A stretch of DNA of 64,000 bases, taken from contig NZ_CP064788.1 in NCBI RefSeq assembly GCF_017094525.1, positions 1,411,030 to 1,475,029 of the forward strand. Direction: 5' to 3'. How positions within the stretch are numbered: position 1 is the stretch's first letter; each line of letters begins with the position of its first letter. The position numbers and the translations under genes were made by a program. The notes under the pieces were generated by a model that saw only the letters and a program-made list of their open reading frames with translations, was not told where the DNA came from and made no database searches. This document shows positions 8,647-17,288 of this stretch, piece by piece. Origin of the DNA: Halapricum desulfuricans. GTDB lineage: Archaea; Halobacteriota; Halobacteria; Halobacteriales; Haloarculaceae.

Positions 8647-9051
8647 TCACCCGCTCGTGGACGACCGGGCCCCGCAGGCCTCACATTGCAACAGCACCGC
8701 CCCTTTTTCTCGGATGAGCTTCGTGTCTGGCAGGCCACACTCCGAACAGAGGACGAACTCCGAGACGTAGGCGTCGATCGCCTCCGAGATCCGGCGTTCG
8801 CTGAAGCTCCCCGTCAGACGCGCGCGCCCGCTCTCGTCGATGTGACCACTGGTCCCCAGTTCGTTCTGGAGGAACTTGACCACGTGGCCGTCCTCGCGTC
8901 CGAGCCGATCCACGGTCGTCTGGAAGTTCTCGTAGACGGTGACGTTCCCCTCCTGTCGGATGTCGGGATCCGGTACGTCGAAGCGCTCGTTTCCGCCCTC
9001 GATGTCCGGCGTCTCCGAAATCGCACGGTCGAGCATGTCGTCGTAATCCAT
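8647..9051 (-). CDS. Translation initiation factor aIF2 subunit beta
   Basis: Beta subunit (134 residues) of the archaeal initiation factor aIF2, which brings initiator tRNA to the 30S subunit. It starts MDYDDMLDRAISETPD, has the alpha-beta domain with VVKFLQNELGTSGHIDE and RARLTGSFSERRI, and ends in the zinc ribbon VLCSECGLPDT ... LLQCEACGARS (C-x2-C, C-x2-C). Full family length for archaea. The start at 9051 gives the conserved N-terminus; the longer open frame upstream runs through the repeats at 9089-9204 and is not protein. Confidence 0.95.
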   Translation of the reverse strand: MDYDDMLDRAISETPDIEGGNERFDVPDPDIRQEGNVTVYENFQTTVDRLGREDGHVVKFLQNELGTSGHIDESGRARLTGSFSERRISEAIDAYVSEFVLCSECGLPDTKLIREKGAVLLQCEACGARSSTSG

Positions 9052-9088
9052 ACCTGACCGTATCCGGCCGTCGAGTAAAAGCCTTTCA

Positions 9089-9160
9089 TAGTGGCCGTTG
9101 TACGTCCCTTTCGGATCAACCGCACGACCTCGTGCGGTCGCACCGCTACAACGGTCACTG
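9089..9160 (+). repeat. TGA-flanked palindromic element, complete copy (A)
   Basis: A 72-bp element. Outer arms TAGTGGCCGTTGTA and TACAACGGTCACTG are inverted repeats; the inner hairpin is ACCGCACGA/TCGTGCGGT. TCA is directly repeated at both edges (9086-9088 and 9161-9163). Left of the hairpin it carries GTACGTCCCTTTCGGATC, matching the conserved box of the copies at 12719 and 41626. The other spacer is about 8 bases shorter than in those copies. It lies upstream of aIF2-beta. Confidence 0.8.
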
Positions 9161-9163
9161 TCA

Positions 9164-9204
9164 TCCTTGCTGCTGTATGTCTGTTCCGGGTCGACCGCAC
9201 GCCG
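9164..9204 (+). repeat. Half copy of the palindromic element (E), tandem to copy A
   Basis: Starts directly after the TCA that ends copy A, with TCCTTGCTGCTGTATGTC, then TGTTCCGGGTCGACCGCACG. This matches the conserved box and the first arm of the inner hairpin of the family. The right half is missing. The pair A-E therefore looks like two insertions that share one TCA. Confidence 0.6.
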
Positions 9205-9256
9205 TCGAAGATGTGACGGAGTTTTCAACCTCCAACCCTAACAGACGATACAACGA

Positions 9257-10318
9257 ATGGCAGACACTTCGGAAGCCGTCGACCCAGCGACGATAGAGAG
9301 CGATCTCGCCTGGAGCCACGAGATCGTCCAGGAGGTCTCCCGAACCTTCGCTATCACGATCGACATCCTCGAGGAGCCGATGTCTTCGTCTATCTGTGTC
9401 GGGTATCTCCTGTGTCGGATCCCGGATACGATCGAAGACGCCGGACACATCCCTCCCGAAACGAAGGCGTCACTGCTGGAGACGTACGATTCGATACTCG
9501 ACCCGGCGGAGAGCACGTCCGTTGAAGCGTTCGAGCGAGACGTCGCGGAGTGGATTCCGGAGGATGGGGGTGCTGACTGGGAACTGGTCGCACAGACGGA
9601 CCGTGTCCTGCGAGTGTTCGAGTCCCGGCCCGAGCGGATCCGGGAAGCGATCCGGCCACCGGCGCGGGAGTTAGTCGGCGGGATGGTGACGTTCGTCAGG
9701 CGGTACGCCTCGGAGGGCGGGCTGCGCCTGCAGGCGCGCGAGGAACTACACGAGTACTGTCACTACGCCGCCGGGACTGTCGGCGAACTCGTGACGAACC
9801 TCGTCACGGACGAGGAGACGCCCGCCGAAACCCGCGAACCACTGGAAGACAACGCCGAGTCGTTCGGGCTCGCGCTCCAGCTCGTCAACATCGCCAAAGA
9901 CGTCGGCGCGGACTTTCACAAGGAGGACAACGTCTACCTGCCCGCCGACGAACTGAACGCACAGGGCGTCGATCAGGACGCGCTCGACAACCCGGACAAC
10001 GCCGACGGCGTAGTCGCAGTCGTCAGGCGAACGATCGACGACGCCCGCGGGTATCTCGATGACGCCCAGACGTGGCTCGAACACGTCCCCGAGCGGGCGG
10101 GCAACCGCACCGCTGCGTGGGCGATTCCCTACCTGCTCGCGGTGGGCACGCTCAGAGAAGTCGAATCCCGGCCCGAGGACGTGCTCAGACCGGAGGGCGT
10201 GAAAGTCTCTCGACAGGAGGTCGGTGCCGTCATCGAGGCCTCTCTCGGCGGACTCGACGCTGACACGCTCGGGGAACTCCGTCGGCAAATCGCCGACGAA
10301 CCGCTCGTTTCCCTCTGA
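9257..10318 (+). CDS. Squalene/phytoene synthase family enzyme
   Basis: Head-to-head prenyl synthase of 353 residues. The two Asp-rich motifs are present: CRIPDTIEDAGHIPP (about residues 54-68) and VNIAKDVGADFHKEDNVYLP (about 211-230). The second, with the following YLP, resembles squalene synthases more than phytoene synthases. It condenses two farnesyl (or geranylgeranyl) diphosphates at the membrane face. Squalene and bacterioruberin are abundant in haloarchaeal membranes. No carotenoid genes are adjacent, which also favours squalene. Confidence 0.85.
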   Translation: MADTSEAVDPATIESDLAWSHEIVQEVSRTFAITIDILEEPMSSSICVGYLLCRIPDTIEDAGHIPPETKASLLETYDSILDPAESTSVEAFERDVAEWIPEDGGADWELVAQTDRVLRVFESRPERIREAIRPPARELVGGMVTFVRRYASEGGLRLQAREELHEYCHYAAGTVGELVTNLVTDEETPAETREPLEDNAESFGLALQLVNIAKDVGADFHKEDNVYLPADELNAQGVDQDALDNPDNADGVVAVVRRTIDDARGYLDDAQTWLEHVPERAGNRTAAWAIPYLLAVGTLREVESRPEDVLRPEGVKVSRQEVGAVIEASLGGLDADTLGELRRQIADEPLVSL

Positions 10319-10362
10319 TTCTCTGACGATTTCTACGGCTCGCGGTTTGCTCGCCGCAAGAA

Positions 10363-10436
10363 GGTCCGGGTGCGAGAATCGAACCCGCGTCCCAGCCTCC
10401 ACAAGGCTGGAGGATAACCACTACCCCAACCCGGAC
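10363..10436 (-). tRNA. tRNA-His (anticodon GTG)
   Basis: On the minus strand the acceptor stem is GTCCGGG/CCCGGAC, the anticodon arm CAGCC-TTGTGGA-GGCTG with anticodon GTG, and the T arm GCGGGTTCGAATCTCGC. The discriminator base is C, as expected for tRNA-His; the extra G-1 is not encoded (T at that position) and would be added after transcription. CCA is not encoded. The gene has no intron. Confidence 0.95.
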
Positions 10437-10561
10437 ACGCGTTGGGTACCTCATTGTAGCCGGAGTGCGATTGATATAGGTTACGCTCCTGAACGGGTAC
10501 GCCACGCCGTCACGAGGTTCCCGGAGAAACCTCTATACGGTATCACGCCACACATACAAAC

Positions 10562-10696
10562 ATGGTAACCACGACTGAGAAGGACGGCGAGACGTGGTAT
10601 CAATGCGAGAAATGCGGGATGCTGTTCGACAGCCGTTCGGACGCCGAACAGCACGAACAGAACTGCGACGCGGAAGACCCGTCGTACATCCAGTGA
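10562..10696 (+). CDS. Tiny zinc-finger protein (44 aa)
   Basis: A 44-residue protein with a C2HC-like finger: WYQCEKCGMLFDSRSDAEQH followed by EQNCD (C-x2-C, H, C). I recognise it as a short haloarchaeal family (DUF7128-like, number from memory). An A/T-rich TATA-like stretch (CTATACGG, 10533-10540) lies about 25 bases upstream. The role is unknown, possibly nucleic-acid or protein binding. Confidence 0.75.
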   Translation: MVTTTEKDGETWYQCEKCGMLFDSRSDAEQHEQNCDAEDPSYIQ

Positions 10697-10754
10697 TCGC
10701 GGGCCGGCTCACGCGACGCCGTTCGACCGTCGGATCGGAGAAGCGACGACGCCG

Positions 10755-11345
10755 TTATTTGCCGCGTCCTTTGCCGCTGTTGTTCGAAGGACGCGTGTGC
10801 TCGGTGCCTTTGCCCTTCTGCTGGAGGCCGCGATTGGACTGGCCGGCGCTGGTTAGCCCGCGCAGCGCGCGGTTGTCGTGTGCGTCGTCGCAGATCCAGT
10901 TGAGGTCGTCGTCGGTCTCGATCGCCGGGTGGTTCGGGTCGACCAGAATGACCTCGAACCACTTCTGGCTGCCGTCTTCGCCGACCCAGTAGGAGTTGAG
11001 TACACGCAGGTTGCGGTACTTGCGAGTCGCGCGCTCCTCGGCGACGCGCTGGAGGTTCTTCCGGCGCGTGATCCGGGTGACGCCCTGCCGCTTCGAGCGT
11101 CGTCCGGCCTTGTGGCGAACTTTGCGAGCGCTGCCCTTGCGGACGCTGACACGTGCGACGACGACACCCTGCTTGGCCTTGTAGCCGAGCGAACGCGCCT
11201 TGTCCAGCCGCGTCGGGCGCTCGACCCGCTCGATCGCGCCCTGCTGGCGCCATTCCTGCATGCGCTGCCACTGTAGTTCCGCGACTTTGCCGTCGTCCGG
11301 GTCCTTCCAGGCGTCCCGGATGTGTGAGTAGAAGCTCTTTGCCAT
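10755..11345 (-). CDS. rpl15e: 50S ribosomal protein L15e
   Basis: Archaeal/eukaryotic-type large-subunit protein of 196 residues. It starts [19 protein letters not shown] and carries the basic core [20 protein letters not shown] and [20 protein letters not shown]; the end [12 protein letters not shown] is typical. The ATG at 11345 is the conserved start; the open frame to 11570 is Arg-rich noise. It is a single gene with its own promoter. Confidence 0.97.
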   Translation of the reverse strand: MAKSFYSHIRDAWKDPDDGKVAELQWQRMQEWRQQGAIERVERPTRLDKARSLGYKAKQGVVVARVSVRKGSARKVRHKAGRRSKRQGVTRITRRKNLQRVAEERATRKYRNLRVLNSYWVGEDGSQKWFEVILVDPNHPAIETDDDLNWICDDAHDNRALRGLTSAGQSNRGLQQKGKGTEHTRPSNNSGKGRGK

Positions 11346-11521
11346 GGTTTCACCGCGGGCGTCGAGTGGTTCAGTCGGTTGCCCGACCACATTCCAGCCT
11401 GCGACTCGCCGGTCGCGCGACCGACGACGGCAGGTGCCCGCTGGAGCCCGCCACCAGCGAGTTGGCGAATCTTCTGCGCTGGTGCGCTTAAGGGCTTCGA
11501 ACCCGATCGACGGTCGGATAG

Positions 11522-12658
11522 CTACCGTCGTGTGAACTCGATCGCGGCCCCTTGCCCGAAGCCGACACACTCGGTCGCCAGCCCCAGTTCGGCATCGCGC
11601 CTGCGCATCTCGTGCAGCAACGTCACGGGCAGGCGCGCACCCGATGCTCCGAGCGGATGGCCGAGCGCGATCGCCCCGCCGTTGACGTTGAGCACGTCGT
11701 CGTCGAACCCGAGTTCGCGCTGGCAGTACAGCGTCTGGGAGGCGAACGCCTCGTTCAACTCCACGAGGTCGTAATCAGCGGGATCGTGACCGGTCCGCTC
11801 GCCGAGTTGCCGTACCGCCGGCACGGGACCGACCCCCATCTCCGTCGGATCGACGCCGACCACCTCGTGGGCACCCACTTCCGCCAGAATCGGCAACCCG
11901 CGGTCCTCGGCGACAGACCTTGAGGTCATCAGCACGCCGGCAGCGCCGTCGCTGACCTGTGAGGCGTTGCCCGGCGTGACCGTCCCGTCGGACTTGAACA
12001 CCGTCGGCAATCCGGCGAGCGTCTCCAGATCAGTCTCCCGGCGGATCCCCTCGTCTTCCTCGACGAGCCCCTCCGCCGTCTCGATCGGGACGATTTCGTC
12101 GTCGAATCGGCCGGAATCGGTCGCTTCGGCGGCCCGTTCGTGGCTCCTGAGCGCGTACTCGTCCTGAGCCTCCCTGCTGATGTCGTACCTCTCGGCGACC
12201 GTCTCGGCGGTCATCCCCATCTGGAGCTCGCCGACGTTGTACAGCTCTGCGAGTCGCGGGTGGACGTTGTGGGTGTTCTCGCCCATCTTCACCCGGGACA
12301 TCGACTCGACGCCGCCAGCGATCACGCAGTCGCGCTGGCCGGCGGCGATGGCGTCCGCCCCGCGCATAATCGCTTCCGCGGAAGACGCACACCACCGGTT
12401 GATCGTCGTCGCCGGCACCGACTCGCCGAGTTCCGAGAGCAACGCGATCACTCGCGCGACGTTGTTGCCCTGTTCGCCGCGCTGCTGGGCACAGCCCCAC
12501 AGCAGGTCGTCTACGTCCTCACTGCCCAGCCCCGTCGCCGCGAGCAACTTGTCGATCAACGGGACCGACAGGTCCTCGCTCCTGACGTCCGCGTAGACGC
12601 CGTCTTCCGTTCCCTGCGGCGTTCGCACCGCCTGCACGATCACGGGTGCCTGATCCAT
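11522..12658 (-). CDS. Thiolase family protein (acetyl-CoA C-acyltransferase)
   Basis: Condenses or cleaves acyl-CoA (beta-oxidation or acetoacetyl-CoA formation), 378 residues from [16 protein letters not shown]. The acylated cysteine is in [14 protein letters not shown] (about residue 88), the histidine in [16 protein letters not shown] and the second cysteine in [14 protein letters not shown]. These are the full catalytic set of degradative/biosynthetic thiolases. It is monocistronic, and no hydroxyacyl-CoA dehydrogenase is nearby, so the chain length used is not known. Confidence 0.92.
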   Translation of the reverse strand: MDQAPVIVQAVRTPQGTEDGVYADVRSEDLSVPLIDKLLAATGLGSEDVDDLLWGCAQQRGEQGNNVARVIALLSELGESVPATTINRWCASSAEAIMRGADAIAAGQRDCVIAGGVESMSRVKMGENTHNVHPRLAELYNVGELQMGMTAETVAERYDISREAQDEYALRSHERAAEATDSGRFDDEIVPIETAEGLVEEDEGIRRETDLETLAGLPTVFKSDGTVTPGNASQVSDGAAGVLMTSRSVAEDRGLPILAEVGAHEVVGVDPTEMGVGPVPAVRQLGERTGHDPADYDLVELNEAFASQTLYCQRELGFDDDVLNVNGGAIALGHPLGASGARLPVTLLHEMRRRDAELGLATECVGFGQGAAIEFTRR

Positions 12659-12718
12659 AATCATCTATCAATCGAATACTGGCCTGTTAACAGTTATCCA
12701 ACCGGAAACGGATTGTCA

Positions 12719-12798
12719 TATGGGTTATTGTACGTCTGTTCCGGATCGGTCGCCCGATGCAGGGCAGCCGGAGCGGTAAATCGTTACAGTAATCTGTA
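12719..12798 (+). repeat. TGA-flanked palindromic element, complete copy (D)
   Basis: An 80-bp element with imperfect outer arms TATGGGTTATTGTA and TTACAGTAATCTGTA. It has the conserved boxes GTCTGTTCCGGATC and GGTAAATCGTTACA, and an imperfect inner stem around GGTCGCCCGATGCAGGGCAG. The left edge is TCA (12716-12718), the right edge TCG (12799-12801), so the direct repeat has one mismatch. It lies between the thiolase and M42 peptidase genes. Confidence 0.7.
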
Positions 12799-12846
12799 TC
12801 GGGGGGCAGGCGTGACACTCTTGGTCGCCTCGGTCCGAGTGATCGT

Positions 12847-13914
12847 ATGGAGGACTACCAGCGGGAGTTTCTCGACAGCCTGCTCGAGACGGCATCACCG
12901 TCGGGGTTCGAGACGGCGAGCCAGCGTGTCTGGGTCGAGTACGTCTCGGAGTTCGCCGACGACGTGCGCGTCGACGACTACGGGAACGCCGTCGCTGTCC
13001 ACGAGGGCGACGCGACCAAGGTAATGATCGCGGGTCACGGCGACGAGATCGGGTTCATGGTTCGGGACGTCACCGACGATGGCTATCTCAGGTTGGCCCG
13101 GATCGGCGTCTCCGACCGGACGGTCACGCGAGGCCAGCACGTCACCGTCCACACTGACGGCGGTCCGGTCAACGGCGTCATCGGCCAGACGGCAATCCAC
13201 CTCCGCGAGCGCGAGGACGAGAGCGTCGACGACGTGGCCGAGCAGTACGTCGACATCGGCGTCGCGGACGGCGACGCGGCCCGCGAGCGAGTCTCGATCG
13301 GCGATCCGATCACGTTCGCCTCGGGGGTACGATCGCTCGCCGGGGCCCGACTGGCCGGCCGGGGGATGGACAACCGCGTCGGGATCTGGACGGCCGCGGA
13401 GGCGCTGCGCCGGGCCAGCGACTGCGACGCGGACGCGACGGTCTATGCCGTCAGCACCGTGCAGGAAGAGGTCGGGCTCAAGGGCGCGAAGATGGTCGGG
13501 TTCGATATCGATCCGGATGTCGCCGTGGCCGTGGACGTCACGCACGCGACCGATACGTTGGGTGTGCCCGAGAAACAGTCCAGCGCGATCGAGCTCGGCG
13601 GCGGCCCGGTCGTCGCTCGCGGGAGCGCGAACCACCCGCAACTCGTCGAGGCGCTTCGATCCGTGGCCGACGCCAACGCGGTGTCGATCCAGCTCGAGGC
13701 GGCCGGTATCAGCACGGGAACCGACGCCGACGCGTTCTACACCCAGCGCGGCGGTGTCCCGTCTGTGAATCTCGGGCTCCCCAACCGGTACATGCACACG
13801 CCCGTCGAAGTCGTCGACACCGAGGATCTGGACGCGGCCGCCGACCTGCTTGGCGCGTTTGCCACGTCTGTCGGCGAGTTCGAGCCGTTCACTGTCGATC
13901 TGACCAGTGAGTGA
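12847..13914 (+). CDS. M42 family metallopeptidase
   Basis: Dinuclear zinc/cobalt aminopeptidase of the TET/M42 type, 355 residues. It starts MEDYQREFLDSLLETASPSG. Metal and catalytic sites visible are IAGHGDEIGFMV (first His-x-Asp), RGMDNRVGIW (bridging Asp), STVQEEVGLKGAK (catalytic Glu pair), VAVDVTHATDT (Asp) and PNRYMHTPVEV (His). These enzymes form dodecameric shells that trim peptides after the proteasome. The TGA stop is directly followed by a palindromic element. Confidence 0.93.
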   Translation: MEDYQREFLDSLLETASPSGFETASQRVWVEYVSEFADDVRVDDYGNAVAVHEGDATKVMIAGHGDEIGFMVRDVTDDGYLRLARIGVSDRTVTRGQHVTVHTDGGPVNGVIGQTAIHLREREDESVDDVAEQYVDIGVADGDAARERVSIGDPITFASGVRSLAGARLAGRGMDNRVGIWTAAEALRRASDCDADATVYAVSTVQEEVGLKGAKMVGFDIDPDVAVAVDVTHATDTLGVPEKQSSAIELGGGPVVARGSANHPQLVEALRSVADANAVSIQLEAAGISTGTDADAFYTQRGGVPSVNLGLPNRYMHTPVEVVDTEDLDAAADLLGAFATSVGEFEPFTVDLTSE

Positions 13915-13992
13915 TACTGCTGGCTGTAACAAACTGAAGGAATTCGCCACCCCGGGGTGGCGAATATCTTTACGAACTTACAGCCGGTAGTA
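13915..13992 (+). repeat. TGA-flanked palindromic element, complete copy (beta-2)
   Basis: A 78-bp element with outer arms TACTGCTGGCTGTAA and TTACAGCCGGTAGTA and a perfect inner palindrome ATTCGCCACCCC/GGGGTGGCGAAT. TGA is directly repeated at both edges: the left TGA (13912-13914) is the M42 peptidase stop codon, the right is 13993-13995. It has the same length as the copy at 3554-3631. Confidence 0.85.
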
Positions 13993-13995
13993 TGA

Positions 13996-14113
13996 GCAGT
14001 CTGTCATCGATCCCCCGGGGGGTACGGGGCTGTTGAGGGTGGTAGTGTCACGATGGAAACGCTGCTACGCCATGAGAGCGTGAGCCAAGATATGGGTCGT
14101 GTTGCAAAGTGCC
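13996..14113. other. Intergenic remainder, no gene seen
   Basis: Holds the downstream edge of the palindromic element, then a stretch without a credible gene. The minus-strand frame entering from moeA would read CNTTHILAHALMA after that gene's stop, but has no start. I see no promoter or terminator that I could support. Confidence 0.3.
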
Positions 14114-16021
14114 CTATAATACGCCGTCGGTAGCGTATCCCGGCGTCGAATCAGCGACCGAGTCGAGTTCGCGTTCAAGCACTGATTGGAGCGTCCGCAT
14201 ACCGGACTTGCCGAGACGGTCGGGGGCCGCGACAACGCTGAGCCGTTGTGTTCCGATCGGCACGAAATCAACATCAAGCACTGTTTCGGCGAATCGAAGC
14301 CCGAGCCCGACTGTCGCCGACCCATCGGCCACACGACGGGCCGGACTCCGAATGCCGGACACCGTCCGGTCGTAGCCGTGGATCTGATCGGCGAGATCGC
14401 GTCCTGACACACCGGATTCGGCGGCTATCTCGCTGAGGGCGTCGTCGAGAGTCGACCGCAAGGCCGACGACTGCGGGAGGTTGTAGAACCCTTCCACCTC
14501 GAAGAGGTCGGTGAGTTCCGACACGTCGTTGGGATTGCCCGCCGGGACGATCAGCCCCCATTCACGGGTGTACGTGGCGAGGGTATCGCCATCAGCGGCA
14601 TCGGCGTCGTCCTCGTCAAGCAGGGCGAAATCCGGGACCCCATCGCGCAGACGGCGACGCCCCTCGGCACTTCCGTGCGGGAGATAGCGCGGCCCGTCGA
14701 GCCGATCAAGCAACCGCGAGAGCAGCGGGTCAGGCTCGCCAATAGCGAGTATCGACGGCGGGCGCGTCTCCGCGGAGAACAGCTCGACAGTGACGGACTC
14801 GCCCCGGTCGAGCAGTTCGGTCTCGGGCGCCATCTCGACGACGCCGTCGGCCTCGGTGAGACTTGTGATCGCCCCGCTGCCCTTGTCGACCGGATAGACG
14901 AGAACGTCGCCCGCCTCGTCTTCAATGACGGCGACCGGGAGCAGGTAGGTCCGACCTTCGGTGTAGCGCTTGGAGGCGACCATCTCCCCTGCAAGCGTTG
15001 GCGCGGATTCCGGGGGTCGGCCGGCAGCCTCCCGGATCGCGGGCGCGACGAAGGTCCGGAAGATACTCAGCGCCGAGACGGGGTTGCCGGGGAGCCCGAC
15101 GTAGGGAGTGTCGGCGATTTCCCCGACGATCGTCGGGCGTCCGGGCTTGACCGCCACGCCGTGGAGATCGAGCGATCCGTGGTCGTCGACGACCCGATAG
15201 AGTACGTCGGTGTCACTCGCGCTCGTCGAGCCCGAAGAGAGGACGAGTTCACACCGCTCGCCGACCGACTGTAGCGTCTCGTGCATCTTCTCGTAATCGT
15301 CGGCGATGTGTGGAACGACCTCCGGTCGGCCACCGGCCGCTCGTACTGCCGCCGCCAGCGCGTACGTGTTGAGGTCGTAGATCTGGCCGCGCTCGGCTTC
15401 GAGGGGCTCGCCCGGTCGCACGAGTTCGTTCCCGGTCGAGACGATTCCGACCGACGGCGGCTCGACGACCGGGACCGTCTCGACGCCGAGCGCAGCAAGC
15501 AGGCCCACATCCCGCGTCGTCAGCACCGTCCCCGGACCGACGGCCCGGTCGCCGGCGGCCACGTCGTCGCCGCTGTGCATGACGTTGTCCCCCGGCGCGA
15601 CGGCCGTTCGGATCTCGACGACGGTGCTATCGTCGGTCGCACGTCGGGTCGTGCGCTCGACCGGGACCACTGCGTCAGCACCCTGGGACAGCGGCGCACC
15701 CGTCGCGACGCTGACAACGGTTCCCGCGGAGACGTCCGTCTCGGGGCGCTCCCCGGCGTCGACGGCGCCGGCGAGGTCGGCCACCAGCGGATCACCCTCG
15801 GAGGCGTCGAACGTGTCGGTAGCCTGGACGGCGTATCCGTCCATCGTCGAGCGATCGAACCCCGGTACGTCGATAGCGGCGTCGACCCGCTCGGCCGCGA
15901 CGCGACCGTCGGCGTCCAGTAGCTCGACCGATTCCGTCCCAGCCCCAATATCCAGCGCCTCTATTGCCAAACGGAGTTCAGACGGCGTCGCAAGGTCGCG
16001 GAACTGCTTGCGCTCGGTCAC
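14114..16021 (-). CDS. moeA: MoeA-type molybdopterin molybdotransferase with C-terminal periplasmic-binding-like domain
   Basis: Inserts molybdate (or tungstate) into adenylylated molybdopterin. Residues 1-400 are the MoeA fold: DVPGFDRSTMDGYAVQA near residue 53, a GDNVMHSGDDVAAGD loop and SSGSTSASDTDVLYRV plus KPGRPTIVGEIADTPYVGLP. Residues about 420-635 form a binding-protein-like domain (COG1910 type: SILAIGEPDPLLSRLLDRL, HGYDRTVSGIRSPARRVADG), thought to sense the oxyanion or cofactor. The start overlaps the end of the second moeA by four bases, so the two are one operon. The two-domain form is common in archaea. Confidence 0.9.
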   Translation of the reverse strand: MTERKQFRDLATPSELRLAIEALDIGAGTESVELLDADGRVAAERVDAAIDVPGFDRSTMDGYAVQATDTFDASEGDPLVADLAGAVDAGERPETDVSAGTVVSVATGAPLSQGADAVVPVERTTRRATDDSTVVEIRTAVAPGDNVMHSGDDVAAGDRAVGPGTVLTTRDVGLLAALGVETVPVVEPPSVGIVSTGNELVRPGEPLEAERGQIYDLNTYALAAAVRAAGGRPEVVPHIADDYEKMHETLQSVGERCELVLSSGSTSASDTDVLYRVVDDHGSLDLHGVAVKPGRPTIVGEIADTPYVGLPGNPVSALSIFRTFVAPAIREAAGRPPESAPTLAGEMVASKRYTEGRTYLLPVAVIEDEAGDVLVYPVDKGSGAITSLTEADGVVEMAPETELLDRGESVTVELFSAETRPPSILAIGEPDPLLSRLLDRLDGPRYLPHGSAEGRRRLRDGVPDFALLDEDDADAADGDTLATYTREWGLIVPAGNPNDVSELTDLFEVEGFYNLPQSSALRSTLDDALSEIAAESGVSGRDLADQIHGYDRTVSGIRSPARRVADGSATVGLGLRFAETVLDVDFVPIGTQRLSVVAAPDRLGKSGMRTLQSVLERELDSVADSTPGYATDGVL

Positions 16022-17238
16022 GGCTGGGCCTCCCAGAACTCGACTGTGACGCGATCGCCCGCGTCGTACCCCTCGATCGACTCGGGCACCTGCACCCAGC
16101 CGTCGGCAAGCGAAACACTCGAGAGAATGCTCGCGCCGCTTTCGTGGACCGGTTCGGCGATAGCGCCCTCGTCAGTCTCGCTGACGGTCACTCGAACGCA
16201 ACTCCGGATCCCGGGTTCGCTCCGGATCTTCCGGTCGAGTTCGGCCTCGACCCGGGCTGGCTCGTCGGGTTCCGTGTCGGCTGTCCAGTTGAGGACCGGT
16301 CGGACGAACTGCCAGGCGTTGACGATACAGGCGACGGGATACCCCGGCAACATAAGCACCGGCGTGTCCTCGACCTGGCCGAGCGCGACCGGATGACCTG
16401 GCTTGAGTGCGACGCCGTGGACGAGCAATTCGCCACGGTCCTCGACGACGGCCGGCAGCAGGTCCCGCTTGCCGATCGAAGAGCCGCCGGTCGTCACGAT
16501 CACGTCCGCGTCGAGATCGGCCTCGATCGCGTCCACGAGCGCGTCCCGGTCGTCGGTCACGACGTCGCGATACCGGGTGTCGCCGCCCCAGCGCTCGGCC
16601 AGCGAGGAGACCATCAGCCCGTTGGTCTCGATCGCCTCTCCAGGGTCTGGGTCGCTCTCGACCAGCTCCTCGCCGGTCGGGATCACGGCGACTGAGGGCC
16701 GTTCCCGAACCGTGACCGACTCGATGCCGACCGACCGCAGCAGCGCCAGATCCGACGGTCGGAGCCGATGCCCTGAGTCGAACAGGTGCTGGTCGGCCTC
16801 GATGTCCTCGCCGACCTCGCTGACGTTCTGGCCGACCGCGGCGGCGCTGGTGACCTCTATGGAGTCGCCCACTTCCCGTGCGTTCTCGGTCTTGACGACG
16901 GCGTCGGCCGGCTCCGCGACGGGACTGCCCGTGTGAACCCAGGTCGCCCGTTGCGGGCCAGCACTGTCACCGACGGCGAGGGTGGCGGGCGATCGGTCGG
17001 CCGCGCCGAAGGTATCCTCGGCTCTGACCGCGTAGCCGTCCATCGCCGCCCGCGGGAAGTCCGGGACGTTCCGTGGCGATGTCACTGTCTCGGCAAGGAC
17101 ACGTCCGTCCGCCGCCGCGAGCGCGAGTGTCCGCGTGCCCGTCGAGACGTTCATTGCCGCTCTGAGGGTTTCGAGTGCCTCACGGACCCGCGTCCGCTCG
17201 ACGAATCCTGCTCCTCGAACTGACTCGGCATCTCCCAT
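16018..17238 (-). CDS. moeA: MoeA-type molybdopterin molybdotransferase
   Basis: Second MoeA paralogue, 406 residues, single MoeA module without the binding-protein domain. Motifs are PDFPRAAMDGYAVRAEDTFG, GQNVSEVGEDIEADQ, VTTGGSSIGKRDLLP and ALKPGHPVALGQVEDTPVLM. It is first in a two-gene operon with the longer MoeA downstream (four-base overlap). Pairs of MoeA proteins in archaea are thought to separate molybdenum from tungsten insertion; which does which cannot be read here. Confidence 0.92.
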   Translation of the reverse strand: MGDAESVRGAGFVERTRVREALETLRAAMNVSTGTRTLALAAADGRVLAETVTSPRNVPDFPRAAMDGYAVRAEDTFGAADRSPATLAVGDSAGPQRATWVHTGSPVAEPADAVVKTENAREVGDSIEVTSAAAVGQNVSEVGEDIEADQHLFDSGHRLRPSDLALLRSVGIESVTVRERPSVAVIPTGEELVESDPDPGEAIETNGLMVSSLAERWGGDTRYRDVVTDDRDALVDAIEADLDADVIVTTGGSSIGKRDLLPAVVEDRGELLVHGVALKPGHPVALGQVEDTPVLMLPGYPVACIVNAWQFVRPVLNWTADTEPDEPARVEAELDRKIRSEPGIRSCVRVTVSETDEGAIAEPVHESGASILSSVSLADGWVQVPESIEGYDAGDRVTVEFWEAQP

Positions 17239-17288
17239 AGTAGAACCGAATGCCGGCCGGAACCAAAAACCCGTGTCTCCGACGACGC

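Noticed and set aside
9052-9256. The palindromic elements as transcription terminators or a CRISPR array
   Set aside because: No U-tract follows the hairpins, copies are single or paired rather than regularly spaced, and several are not at 3' ends.
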